A stretch of DNA of 64,000 bases from Pseudomonas sp. UYIF39. GTDB lineage: Bacteria; Pseudomonadota; Gammaproteobacteria; Pseudomonadales; Pseudomonadaceae. Below the pieces are notes generated by a model. The model saw only the letters and a program-made list of their open reading frames with translations, was not told where the DNA came from and did not search any database. Position 1 is the stretch's first letter. Each line of letters opens with the position of its first letter. Below, in pieces: positions 8,096-16,093 of the stretch. The position numbers and the translations under genes were made by a program. The stretch lies in contig NZ_JALBYU010000025.1 in NCBI RefSeq assembly GCF_029963765.1, positions 1-64,000 on the forward strand, given 5' to 3'.

Positions 8096-8141
8096 TAAAA
8101 AAACCTCACTGCACCACTTCTCTAAAAGCAGCGCAGTGAGG
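8096..8141 (-). terminator. Rho-independent terminator of the heme receptor gene
   Basis: On the minus strand a stem CCTCACTGC/GCAGTGAGG (8133-8141 with 8104-8112) with a 20-base loop is followed by a run of seven T. It begins nine bases after the receptor stop codon, between it and the heme oxygenase gene. Confidence 0.75.
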
Positions 8142-8149
8142 TGGCAGGG

Positions 8150-10741
8150 TCAGATATCCCAGACCAGATTGACCGCAAAGTTGCGACCCGGCTGGGTCAG
8201 GCGATCAAGGTTGGCGGGGCTCAGCACTGCCGCTTCGCCGACGCTGTCGTAACCGCGCACGTCATCCCACAGCCAGTACTTTTTGTCGGTCAGGTTGTAA
8301 ACGCCAGCGCTGACGGTCACATCGTCGGTGACGTTGTAGAAGCCGGTCAGATCGAGTACGCCGAAGCCCGGTGACTTGAACTGGCTGCTCACACCGTCCG
8401 GCGACTTGAAGTTGCTGTCGTCGACGCGATCCTTCCTCTTCACCAGTGTCCAGCTAAGCAAACCGCCGTAGTTGTCCTGGTCATAACCGAGACCGAACAC
8501 ACCGGTCAGCGGGTTGACGCTGTTGATCGGCTCGCCAATGTCGTTGTTACGGCCGTAGGCGTAGGCCACCGAGCCCTGGGTGTAGAGACCTTGTGGTGCG
8601 CCGAGCGCGTCGAGGTTCAGACGGCCCTTGATCTCTGCGCCCTTGATGGTCGCGTGTTTGATGTTGTTGCTCTGGAAGGTCAGCTCGCTGTAACCAGGGG
8701 TGACTGCGTCTTCGTTAATGAAGTCGCGGTACTTGTTATAGAACACCGCCACATCGAACGAGCCGGACTCGAAGTTGCCGCGCAGACCGGTTTCGTAGCT
8801 TTTGCTTTTTTCCGGCTCCAGGTCCGGGTTCGGTGCCACGCTGTAGCCGGTGCTGGTGTTCTCGAAGCGCCCGTACAACGCCTTGGCGGTTGGCGTGCGG
8901 AAACCTTCAGCGTACTGGCCATACCAGGTGTACTGATCGGTCAGGGCATAGGTCAGGCCGAACTTGGGTGAAACTTTGTGCCAGGTTTTGTTCTCATCGC
9001 TGACGGTACCGCGACCGTCGGCGGCCACGGTATTGAGGAACTCCTGGGTGATGTGCGGCTTGAGCTGCGTGTAGTCGTAGCGCAGGCCCGGCAGGAAGGT
9101 CCACTTGTTCCAGCTGATCTCATCCTGGGCGAACAGGCTGTAGGTATTGATGGTCGGGTCCGGGAAGTCGCTGGATTTTTTCAGCACATCGGCCGCGCTG
9201 GTCGCGCCGATGGCCGTACAGCTGCGACCGACCGCCAGGCACTTGCCGTCGCCGCTGCGCGAGCCGGTGACTTTCTGTTGCTTGATGGTGGTGCCGTAAG
9301 TCAGCAAGTGCTCGGTGTCAGCGATGTTGAAGGCTTTATCCAGTTGGGCATCGAAGACCCACTGTTTCTCTTCGTAAAGAGTGTCGCGGGTGCGCAGCAC
9401 TCTACGGGTGATCGGGAAATAGTATTCTTCGGTGCTCTGATCGGTTTTGGCGATCTGGTGGTTCAGGCTCCACTTGACGTTGTCTGCCAGCAGGCTGTCG
9501 AGTGCGAAGCTGTGTTCCAGGCCGAATCGCTCACGGGTAATGGTGTCGTTGCCGGTGCGCCACTGGTACATGCCGCCGGGCAGCACGCTGTTCGGGATCG
9601 TCGGCTGGCCGTTGAAGTACGGGCCGCCGTAAGCGCTTTTCTGATCGGTGTCGCGATCGTCTTTGTATTTCTCGTATGTCAGGCCAAGGCGTGAGTCTTC
9701 ATTGTAGTTCCAGACAATCTTGGCCAATACGTTGGTGGCTCGCACGTCTTCCGGGTTGGCCGCGGTACGGTCCAGACCGGTGCCGTTGTTGCTGCCAAAG
9801 GAATCGGTTTCGTGACCATCGCGCTGACTGTAATGCAGCAAGCCATCTAACTGATCGGCACGGCCGGCGACGGTGGCGGACTTCAGCCAGCTCTCGTCAG
9901 CGGAGCTGTACCCGGTCTTCAGGCGAGCGCCGACGTCTTGGCCGGGCTTGATGATGTCGTCCGGGTCGAGGGTGAAATAGCTGACGGCGCCGCCGATGGC
10001 GTTGCTGCCGTAGAGCACCGAGGCCGGGCCGCGCAGAATCTCGACACGCTTGATGATTTCCGGGTCGACGTAGTTACGCTGGGTTTTGGCATACGGGCCG
10101 TTGAAGAAGCCGTTCGGAATCTCGACGCCGTCGATTTGGGTCAGGATCCGGTCGCCGTCGATGCCGCGAATGTTGTAGCCACTGATTCCGCCGCGGGTCC
10201 CGGCACCGCCCACTGATACGCCCGGCTCGTAGCGCACCAGATCCTTGATGGTATTGACGTTGTTGCGGTCCAGCTCTTCACGGGTGTGAACGGTGACGGT
10301 GCTCGGCACGCTGTCGATGCTTTGTTCCTGGCGAGTGGCGCTGATGGTCACCTGGTCCAGGTTGAGCGCGCTGCTGTTGCTGCGCTTCTCCAGCACGATG
10401 TTGTTGGTGCCCAGTTTGCGATAGCTCAGGTTGGTCCCCACCAACAGGCGATCGAGGGCTTTCTCCGGCGGCAGCGAACCCCGTACGCCCGGCGAGGCCA
10501 CGCCTTCAGCCAGTTCTGCCGGCAAGCCGACCTGCCAACCGGTCACGGCGGTAAAGGCATTGAGTGCCGAGACCAACGACTGCTGAGGGATGGCGAACGC
10601 GTAATCGCCCATGTTGCGGGGCGGTTGCTCTGCAGCGGTGGCGGCGCAGAGCTGCGCGCTGCCGGCCATCAGGATGGCGGCGGTCAGCAGCGACAGCACG
10701 CGAGAAGATGAAGAAGGTTGGCGGGTAAGGCGAGAGGACAT
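8150..10741 (-). CDS. TonB-dependent heme receptor with N-terminal signalling (STN) domain
   Basis: An 863-residue outer membrane receptor. The chosen ATG has GGAG ten bases upstream. A signal peptide ends near CAATAAEQ, followed by an STN domain (about residues 35-110: FAIPQQSLVSALNAF), then the plug with its TonB box region and VEILRGPASVLYGSNAIGGAVSYFT. The beta-barrel ends in aromatic-terminated FAVNLVWDI. The heme-receptor boxes FRTP and NPDLEPEKS are about 30 residues apart, as in HemR/HasR-type proteins. The STN domain passes ligand occupancy to the FecR-like protein encoded upstream, which controls the ECF sigma factor. The layout resembles hxuIRA of P. aeruginosa and hurIR-bhuR of Bordetella, but with heme oxygenase appended. 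Confidence 0.92.
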   Translation of the reverse strand: MSSRLTRQPSSSSRVLSLLTAAILMAGSAQLCAATAAEQPPRNMGDYAFAIPQQSLVSALNAFTAVTGWQVGLPAELAEGVASPGVRGSLPPEKALDRLLVGTNLSYRKLGTNNIVLEKRSNSSALNLDQVTISATRQEQSIDSVPSTVTVHTREELDRNNVNTIKDLVRYEPGVSVGGAGTRGGISGYNIRGIDGDRILTQIDGVEIPNGFFNGPYAKTQRNYVDPEIIKRVEILRGPASVLYGSNAIGGAVSYFTLDPDDIIKPGQDVGARLKTGYSSADESWLKSATVAGRADQLDGLLHYSQRDGHETDSFGSNNGTGLDRTAANPEDVRATNVLAKIVWNYNEDSRLGLTYEKYKDDRDTDQKSAYGGPYFNGQPTIPNSVLPGGMYQWRTGNDTITRERFGLEHSFALDSLLADNVKWSLNHQIAKTDQSTEEYYFPITRRVLRTRDTLYEEKQWVFDAQLDKAFNIADTEHLLTYGTTIKQQKVTGSRSGDGKCLAVGRSCTAIGATSAADVLKKSSDFPDPTINTYSLFAQDEISWNKWTFLPGLRYDYTQLKPHITQEFLNTVAADGRGTVSDENKTWHKVSPKFGLTYALTDQYTWYGQYAEGFRTPTAKALYGRFENTSTGYSVAPNPDLEPEKSKSYETGLRGNFESGSFDVAVFYNKYRDFINEDAVTPGYSELTFQSNNIKHATIKGAEIKGRLNLDALGAPQGLYTQGSVAYAYGRNNDIGEPINSVNPLTGVFGLGYDQDNYGGLLSWTLVKRKDRVDDSNFKSPDGVSSQFKSPGFGVLDLTGFYNVTDDVTVSAGVYNLTDKKYWLWDDVRGYDSVGEAAVLSPANLDRLTQPGRNFAVNLVWDI

Positions 10742-10851
10742 CGATAGCGCTCCGTGTCGCACGAATCTTTATAGGTGCTGATCGGCATCCGTAGATGCGA
10801 ATCAATTGCATTGGCTATAACGAGACGTACGGCGTTTGGCTATCGAGTAAA

Positions 10852-10865
10852 AATAATTCTCATTT
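10852..10865. promoter_or_regulatory. Possible Fur half-operator upstream of the receptor
   Basis: AATAATTCTCATTT (AAATGAGAATTATT on the minus strand) resembles the GATAATGAGAATTATT style of Pseudomonas Fur boxes. It lies 111 bases upstream of the receptor and overlaps the end of the anti-sigma gene. The match is partial. Confidence 0.35.
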
Positions 10866-11829
10866 AGTTCAAAATCACCAGCGCCGGGAATTCCTGGAGC
10901 CGCGCCGAGGTGATGTGGGCCAGCGAGCGGACCACGTCCAACGGCTGGTCGAGGCGGTAATTGCCGGTGACGGCGATGTCGGCCAACTGCTCGTTGTTGT
11001 TGATGATCCAGCCGGGATAGTAACGACGCAGCTCCGCCAGCACCTGGTTCAGCGGGCAGTTTTCGAACACCAGTCGACCCTGGACCCACGCCAGATCGGT
11101 CGCGGCATCCAGTTTGGCGGGACGATCAAAACCGTGGGGGCCGATGCGGATGCTTTCTCCGGCTGACAATCGAATTTGCGCGTTGTCGCGGGTCGCTCGC
11201 AAGTCGACATCCCCACGCTGCACCCGAACCTGTGCCACGCCGTCCAAATAGCGCACTGCAAAGGCGGTGTCCCGCACGCTGGCCTTGACTGGCCCAGCGT
11301 CGATTTCCAGCGGCTGGCCGCGATTGGCCGCCACCTCGAAAAATGCCTCGCCCCGATACAAACGGGCAACGCGCTGTTGATCGTTGATGGTGCTGGAGAA
11401 CGCCGAATTGGTGTTGAGCAGAACCTTCGAGCCGTCCTCCAGTTGCAGGCGCTGGCGTTCACCGACCACGGTCAGGTGATCAGCCTGCAGGCGCATTGGC
11501 AGATTGCTGAAGCTGAACAAACCGAGGATCAGCACGGCGGCGGTGGCCAAGGGTTTCCAGTGCGGTCGCAGGCGCGACAGGACGGTCACTTTCGGCGACC
11601 GGGAGGCCAGGCTTTGCGCGCATTGCACGATCTGCGGGCCCTCCCAGATCGCCAGAGCCTTGGCGAAGACCTCGGCATGCAACGGATGGGCAGCCAGCCA
11701 GTCGTGAAACTGTCGGGTCTGTTCTTCGCTCGGACTGTCCAGCACGATCAGCCAGTCCAGGGCCTGGTCCATCGCGCTTGCGGGGTCCCGCGCCGGGGAG
11801 GGCGGAAGGGAGCGGTGGGTGTCCGTCAC
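10864..11829 (-). CDS. FecR-family anti-sigma / signal transducer
   Basis: A 321-residue inner membrane regulator. The start is placed at GTG (VTDTHRSLP) because GAGGAAA lies just upstream; an ATG nine codons earlier lacks a site. The N-terminal cytoplasmic DUF4880 part (about 20-70: ALDWLIVLDSPSEEQTRQFHDWLAAHPLHAEVF) is followed by one membrane segment near residues 100-117, then a periplasmic FecR domain (about 125-220: DGSKVLLNTNSAF and GEAFFEV) and a C-terminal STN-like part. It should hold the ECF sigma inactive, or deliver it, according to the receptor signal. It lies 125 bases after the sigma gene and 122 before the receptor. Confidence 0.92.
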   Translation of the reverse strand: MTDTHRSLPPSPARDPASAMDQALDWLIVLDSPSEEQTRQFHDWLAAHPLHAEVFAKALAIWEGPQIVQCAQSLASRSPKVTVLSRLRPHWKPLATAAVLILGLFSFSNLPMRLQADHLTVVGERQRLQLEDGSKVLLNTNSAFSSTINDQQRVARLYRGEAFFEVAANRGQPLEIDAGPVKASVRDTAFAVRYLDGVAQVRVQRGDVDLRATRDNAQIRLSAGESIRIGPHGFDRPAKLDAATDLAWVQGRLVFENCPLNQVLAELRRYYPGWIINNNEQLADIAVTGNYRLDQPLDVVRSLAHITSARLQEFPALVILN

Positions 11830-11953
11830 GGTGTTTCCTCGGCAGTGTCTTGGCACGGCTGTTTTTTTAGTGAAGCTTGAAAGTGGGGCAAGGGTAGCAA
11901 AGCCCGATAGTCAGTGCAGGCCATCCTCTCGCATAGAGAATAAGCCTACAGAA

Positions 11954-12472
11954 TCAGTCGCCGTTTAACCGTTCGGCCACGCCGATGCAGATCGCCATGA
12001 TCAATTTCAGCTCCTTTTGCACGGTGCTCAATGACACGCCGAGCTTCTCGGCAATCTCCAGATAACTGTGCCCGTGCAGACGGCTCAGGATGAAAATCTG
12101 CTGCTGACGGGCGCTGAGTTCATTGAGGCTCACGTTCAAACGCTCAAGCAATTGTTCGGCATGGGCGGCGTCCTCGGCACTGCTGGCGGGGGCGGCGACG
12201 CTTTCCACCACGTCCAGCGGCACGTCGTCGAGCATCGTGCGGGACAGGATTCGCCGCGCACGCAAATGGTCCAGCGCCAGGTTGCGGGCGGTCTGGAAAA
12301 CGAAGGGTTCAAGGTGATCGATGGCCCGCTCACTGAGCGCCCGGGTCACTCGCAGGTAAGTCTCCTGCAGGAGGTCTTCGGCGGTGCTGTGATTGTTGAC
12401 CATCCGCTCCAACGTGCGCAGCAGAGAGACTCGCTGAGCAATGAAGACGTGATTGAAGCGAGATTGACTCAC
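11954..12472 (-). CDS. ECF sigma factor, FecI type (iron starvation/heme signalling)
   Basis: A 172-residue sigma factor. Region 2 spans about residues 10-75 (HSTAEDLLQETYLRV and FVFQTARNLALDHLRAR); region 4 spans about 105-165 (LNELSARQQQIFILSRLHGHSYLEIAEKLGVSLSTVQKEL). It belongs to the iron-responsive FecI group used by TonB transducers. It is predicted to drive the downstream receptor gene when heme occupies the receptor. A Fur box lies 25-43 bases upstream of the start codon, so iron represses the whole cascade at its top. It corresponds in role to HxuI/HurI. Confidence 0.93.
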   Translation of the reverse strand: MSQSRFNHVFIAQRVSLLRTLERMVNNHSTAEDLLQETYLRVTRALSERAIDHLEPFVFQTARNLALDHLRARRILSRTMLDDVPLDVVESVAAPASSAEDAAHAEQLLERLNVSLNELSARQQQIFILSRLHGHSYLEIAEKLGVSLSTVQKELKLIMAICIGVAERLNGD

Positions 12473-12496
12473 GGGAGAACCTGATCCATTTCGAGC

Positions 12497-12515
12497 GAAT
12501 GATAATGCTTATCAT
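12497..12515. promoter_or_regulatory. Fur box of the heme sigma-factor gene
   Basis: GAATGATAATGCTTATCAT contains the perfect 7-3-7 palindrome ATGATAA-TGC-TTATCAT and matches the 19-bp Fur consensus GATAATGATAATCATTATC closely. It lies directly upstream of the ECF sigma gene at promoter distance. Confidence 0.85.
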
Positions 12516-12549
12516 CCGCTCGAGTGGTCAAGTATTGATTTGTGAAGGT

Positions 12550-13014
12550 TCAGGCGCGGCCCAACAGATAGGTCGCGTAATCGGGGATCCGATGTTCGTG
12601 CGCCTGCTCCATCATCGGGCTGCTGAGCAGGTAGTCGGCGCTGCACTCGTTGCAGGCGACGGGAATGTTCCAGACCGCCGCGACGCGCAATAACGCCTTG
12701 ATGTCCGGGTCGTGCGGCTGTGGTTCGAACGGGTCCCAGAAGAACACCAGCATGTCGACCCGCTGCTCGGCGATTCGCGCACCGAGTTGCTGATCGCCAC
12801 CCAATGGGCCGCTGATCATGCTCTCCACAGGCAAATCCAGGCGCTGTTGCAACAACAACCCGGTGGTGCCGGTGGCGACCAGTTCATGCTGTGCGAGCCT
12901 GTCTTTGTGCCGCTGGGCCCAGTCCAGCAAAAACACCTTGCAGTGGTCATGGGCGACCAAGGCAATACGCTTGCGCGCTGCCATGGTCTTTTGCGTAAAG
13001 CTGATACCGATCAT
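12550..13014 (-). CDS. mgsA: Methylglyoxal synthase
   Basis: A 154-residue cytosolic enzyme converting dihydroxyacetone phosphate to methylglyoxal and phosphate. The start at MIGISFTQK has GGAG nine bases upstream. Family motifs are complete: IALVAHDHCK, ATGTTG, SGPLGGDQQLGA with the catalytic Asp, FFWDPFEPQPHDPDIKALLR and WNIPVACN. It lies 30 bases downstream of gapA on the same strand with no terminator between. The two are therefore probably cotranscribed, putting a triose-phosphate overflow enzyme under the same HexR-type control as GapA. Confidence 0.95.
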   Translation of the reverse strand: MIGISFTQKTMAARKRIALVAHDHCKVFLLDWAQRHKDRLAQHELVATGTTGLLLQQRLDLPVESMISGPLGGDQQLGARIAEQRVDMLVFFWDPFEPQPHDPDIKALLRVAAVWNIPVACNECSADYLLSSPMMEQAHEHRIPDYATYLLGRA

Positions 13015-13044
13015 CGGTTGCTGCTCCTGCTTTTTCACGGCCGG

Positions 13045-14046
13045 TTATTCAGCGTTGCACAGCGCCAGGCAGTTATCGAGCATGCGGTTGGAGAAACCCC
13101 ATTCGTTGTCGTACCAGGCCAGCACCTTGAGCAGCTTGCCGCTGGACTTGGTGTGGTTGGCGTCAAAAATCGACGACAGCGGGTTGTGGTTGAAGTCGCT
13201 GGAGACCAGCGGCAGGGTGTTGTAACCGAGAATCTTCGAGTGTTGGCTGGCTTCTTTGAGCAGCGCATTCACTTCATCGGCCGACGCTTCGCGTTTGAGT
13301 TGCACGGTCAGGTCCACCAGCGACACGTTGATCACTGGAACACGCACCGACATGCCGGTCAGTTTGCCCGCCAGTTCCGGCAGCACCAGACCTACCGCTT
13401 CAGCCGCGCCGGTTTTGCTCGGGATCATGTTCTGGGTGGCCGAACGCGCACGATACGGGTCGACATGATAGACGTCGGTCAGGTGCTGATCGTTGGTGTA
13501 GGCGTGAATAGTGGTCATCAGACCGCTTTCGATACCCAGCTCGCGGTGCAACACCTGGGCCACCGGCGCCAGGCAGTTGGTGGTGCACGACGCATTGGAA
13601 ATGATCTGGTGCGATTGGCGCAGAATGTCGTGGTTAACGCCATACACCACCGTGGCGTCGGCGCCTTTGGCCGGGGCCGAGATGATTACTTTGCGTGCGC
13701 CGGCCGTAATATGCGCGGCGGCTTTGTCGCGGTCGGTGAACAAACCGGTGCATTCGAATACGACGTCGATCTTCTCGGCAGCCCAAGGCAGTTCGGCCGG
13801 GTTGCGAATGGCGCTGACAGAAATACGGTCTCCGTTGACGGTCAGGCTTTCCCGATCGTGCTGGACATCGGCATCGAACGTGCCGTGAACAGTGTCGTAC
13901 TTGAGCAGATGAGCGTTCATCGCGCTGTCGCCCAGGTCATTGATGGCAACGATCTGCAGATCCTGGCGATAACCTTGGGTATACAGTGCGCGCAGGACGT
14001 TACGGCCAATTCGGCCAAAACCATTGATTGCGATTCGAAGAGTCAT
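13045..14046 (-). CDS. gapA: Glyceraldehyde-3-phosphate dehydrogenase, type I
   Basis: A 333-residue GAPDH. The NAD-binding start IAINGFGRIGRNVLRAL, the active site SNASCTTNCLAP (Cys near 153) and the C-terminal WYDNEWGFSNRMLDN are all present. The residues after the second strand (AINDLGD) keep the Asp typical of NAD use. It catalyses the first step of lower glycolysis on the G3P made by Eda. It is divergent from edd, and the 220-base region between holds two perfect TTGT-N7-ACAA sites, one near each gene. This arrangement matches gap-1/edd of P. putida and P. aeruginosa, both repressed by HexR. Confidence 0.96.
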   Translation of the reverse strand: MTLRIAINGFGRIGRNVLRALYTQGYRQDLQIVAINDLGDSAMNAHLLKYDTVHGTFDADVQHDRESLTVNGDRISVSAIRNPAELPWAAEKIDVVFECTGLFTDRDKAAAHITAGARKVIISAPAKGADATVVYGVNHDILRQSHQIISNASCTTNCLAPVAQVLHRELGIESGLMTTIHAYTNDQHLTDVYHVDPYRARSATQNMIPSKTGAAEAVGLVLPELAGKLTGMSVRVPVINVSLVDLTVQLKREASADEVNALLKEASQHSKILGYNTLPLVSSDFNHNPLSSIFDANHTKSSGKLLKVLAWYDNEWGFSNRMLDNCLALCNAE

Positions 14047-14069
14047 TTAACAGGGCCGCCGTCGTTTTG

Positions 14070-14084
14070 TTGTTGGAATTACAA
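14070..14084. promoter_or_regulatory. HexR operator in front of gapA
   Basis: TTGT-TGGAATT-ACAA, a perfect match to the HexR motif TTGT-N7-ACAA, 24 bases upstream of the gapA start codon. HexR releases DNA when it binds 2-keto-3-deoxy-6-phosphogluconate. The regulator is encoded at 27931-28800 in this window. Confidence 0.8.
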
Positions 14085-14131
14085 GATTATTCGCATAAAA
14101 ATAGAAAACAAGCCTTTTTAATGGCAATATT

Positions 14132-14146
14132 TTGTTCAATCTACAA
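14132..14146. promoter_or_regulatory. HexR operator in front of edd
   Basis: TTGT-TCAATCT-ACAA, a second perfect TTGT-N7-ACAA site, 120 bases upstream of the edd start codon and 62 bases from the gapA site. This implies a long leader for edd, or that the site covers its promoter. Confidence 0.8.
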
Positions 14147-14266
14147 CGAGTGACCTGAATCAACTGGTCCGACCGATCAAGAAAACCGTCTGTCATCCCA
14201 TCGACAACGGCTCTTGTTCAGCATAGACAATCAGGTCGCCACATCCGTTAGCCTGGAGTTCTAAAC

Positions 14267-16093
14267 ATGCATCCCCGCGTCCTTGAGGTCACCGAACGGC
14301 TTATCGCCCGCAGCCGCGCCACGCGTGAGGCTTACCTTGCACTGATTCGTGGTGCTGCCAGCGACGGTCCGATGCGCGGCAAGCTGCAATGCGCCAACTT
14401 CGCCCACGGCGTGGCCGGTTGCGGCACCGACGACAAGAACAGTCTGCGAATGATGAACTCCGCGAACATTGCGATTGTTTCGTCCTATAACGACATGCTC
14501 TCGGCGCACCAGCCGTACGAAGTCTTTCCTGAACAGATCAAAAAAGCCCTGCGCGAAATCGGCTCCGTCGGCCAGTTCGCCGGCGGCACCCCGGCCATGT
14601 GCGATGGCGTGACCCAGGGCGAGCCGGGCATGGAGCTGAGCCTGCCGAGCCGCGAAGTGATTGCGCTGTCCACCGCCGTGGCGCTGTCTCACAATATGTT
14701 CGATGGCGCACTGATGCTCGGCATCTGCGACAAGATCGTGCCGGGCCTGATGATGGGCGCGCTGCGCTTTGGTCACTTGCCGACGATCTTCGTGCCGGGC
14801 GGGCCGATGGTCTCGGGCATTTCCAACAAGCAGAAAGCCGACGTGCGCCAGCGCTATGCCGAAGGCAAGGCCAGCCGCGAAGAGCTGCTGGAATCGGAGA
14901 TGAAGTCCTACCACAGCCCGGGTACCTGCACCTTTTACGGCACCGCCAACACCAATCAGTTGCTGATGGAAGTCATGGGCCTGCACTTGCCGGGCGCTTC
15001 TTTCGTCAACCCGAACACTCCGTTGCGCGATGCCCTGACCCGCGAAGCGGCGCACCAGGTCACGCGTCTGACCAAGCAGAGCGGCGACTTCATGCCAATC
15101 GGCGAAATCGTCGACGAACGTTCGCTGGTCAACTCCATCGTGGCTCTGCACGCCACCGGCGGCTCGACCAATCACACGCTGCACATGCCGGCGATCGCCA
15201 TGGCGGCGGGCATTCAATTGACTTGGCAGGACATGGCCGACCTCTCCGAGGTGGTGCCGACCCTGAGCCACGTCTACCCGAACGGCAAAGCCGACATCAA
15301 CCACTTCCAGGCGGCGGGCGGTATGTCGTTCCTGATCCGCGAACTGCTGGAAGCCGGCTTGCTCCACGAAAACGTCAACACGGTGCTGGGCCACGGCCTC
15401 AGCCGCTACACCATGGAACCGTTCCTCGAAAACGGCGAGCTGGTCTGGCGCGAAGGCCCGATCGAAAGCCTCGACGAAACCATCCTGCGTCCGGTCGCTC
15501 GGGCGTTCTCGCCAGAGGGTGGCTTGCGAGTGATGGAAGGCAACCTCGGCCGCGGTGTCATGAAAGTGTCCGCCGTCGCTTTGGAAAACCAGGTCGTCGA
15601 AGCACCGGCCATGGTGTTCCAGGATCAGCAGGATCTGGCTGATGCGTTCAAGGCTGGTTTGCTGGAGAAGGATTTTGTCGCGGTGATGCGCTTCCAGGGC
15701 CCGCGCTCCAACGGCATGCCGGAGCTGCACAAGATGACGCCGTTCCTCGGCGTGCTGCAGGATCGCGGCTTCAAAGTCGCGCTGGTGACCGACGGACGCA
15801 TGTCCGGTGCGTCGGGGAAAATCCCGGCGGCGATTCACGTCAGCCCCGAAGCGTATGTGGGCGGCGCTTTGGCGCGCGTGCAAGAGGGCGATATCATCCG
15901 CGTCGATGGCGTCAAAGGCACCCTGGAGCTTAAGGTGGACGCCGACGAATTCGCAGCGCGCGAACCTGCCAAAGGCCTGTTGGGCAATAACATCGGCAGC
16001 GGTCGCGAACTGTTTGGTTTCATGCGCATGGCCTTCAGCTCGGCGGAGCAGGGCGCCAGCGCCTTTACTTCTGCCCTGGAGACGCTTAATTGA
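14267..16093 (+). CDS. edd: Phosphogluconate dehydratase
   Basis: A 608-residue enzyme of the IlvD/Edd family that dehydrates 6-phosphogluconate to 2-keto-3-deoxy-6-phosphogluconate, the first committed Entner-Doudoroff step. Full length for the family. Cysteines for the iron-sulfur cluster are in GVAGCGTDDK and GTPAMCDGVTQGEPGMELSL, and the substrate region ATGGSTNHTLHMPA is intact. The ATG has CTGGAG ten bases upstream. It heads the operon edd-glk-gltR-gtrS; the glk start overlaps its stop codon. Confidence 0.97.
   Translation: MHPRVLEVTERLIARSRATREAYLALIRGAASDGPMRGKLQCANFAHGVAGCGTDDKNSLRMMNSANIAIVSSYNDMLSAHQPYEVFPEQIKKALREIGSVGQFAGGTPAMCDGVTQGEPGMELSLPSREVIALSTAVALSHNMFDGALMLGICDKIVPGLMMGALRFGHLPTIFVPGGPMVSGISNKQKADVRQRYAEGKASREELLESEMKSYHSPGTCTFYGTANTNQLLMEVMGLHLPGASFVNPNTPLRDALTREAAHQVTRLTKQSGDFMPIGEIVDERSLVNSIVALHATGGSTNHTLHMPAIAMAAGIQLTWQDMADLSEVVPTLSHVYPNGKADINHFQAAGGMSFLIRELLEAGLLHENVNTVLGHGLSRYTMEPFLENGELVWREGPIESLDETILRPVARAFSPEGGLRVMEGNLGRGVMKVSAVALENQVVEAPAMVFQDQQDLADAFKAGLLEKDFVAVMRFQGPRSNGMPELHKMTPFLGVLQDRGFKVALVTDGRMSGASGKIPAAIHVSPEAYVGGALARVQEGDIIRVDGVKGTLELKVDADEFAAREPAKGLLGNNIGSGRELFGFMRMAFSSAEQGASAFTSALETLN

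Noticed and set aside
8096..8141. Hairpin between the receptor and hemO considered as a riboswitch or thermosensor
   Set aside because: A simple stem with T-run on the minus strand is adequately explained as a terminator; no conserved aptamer features.
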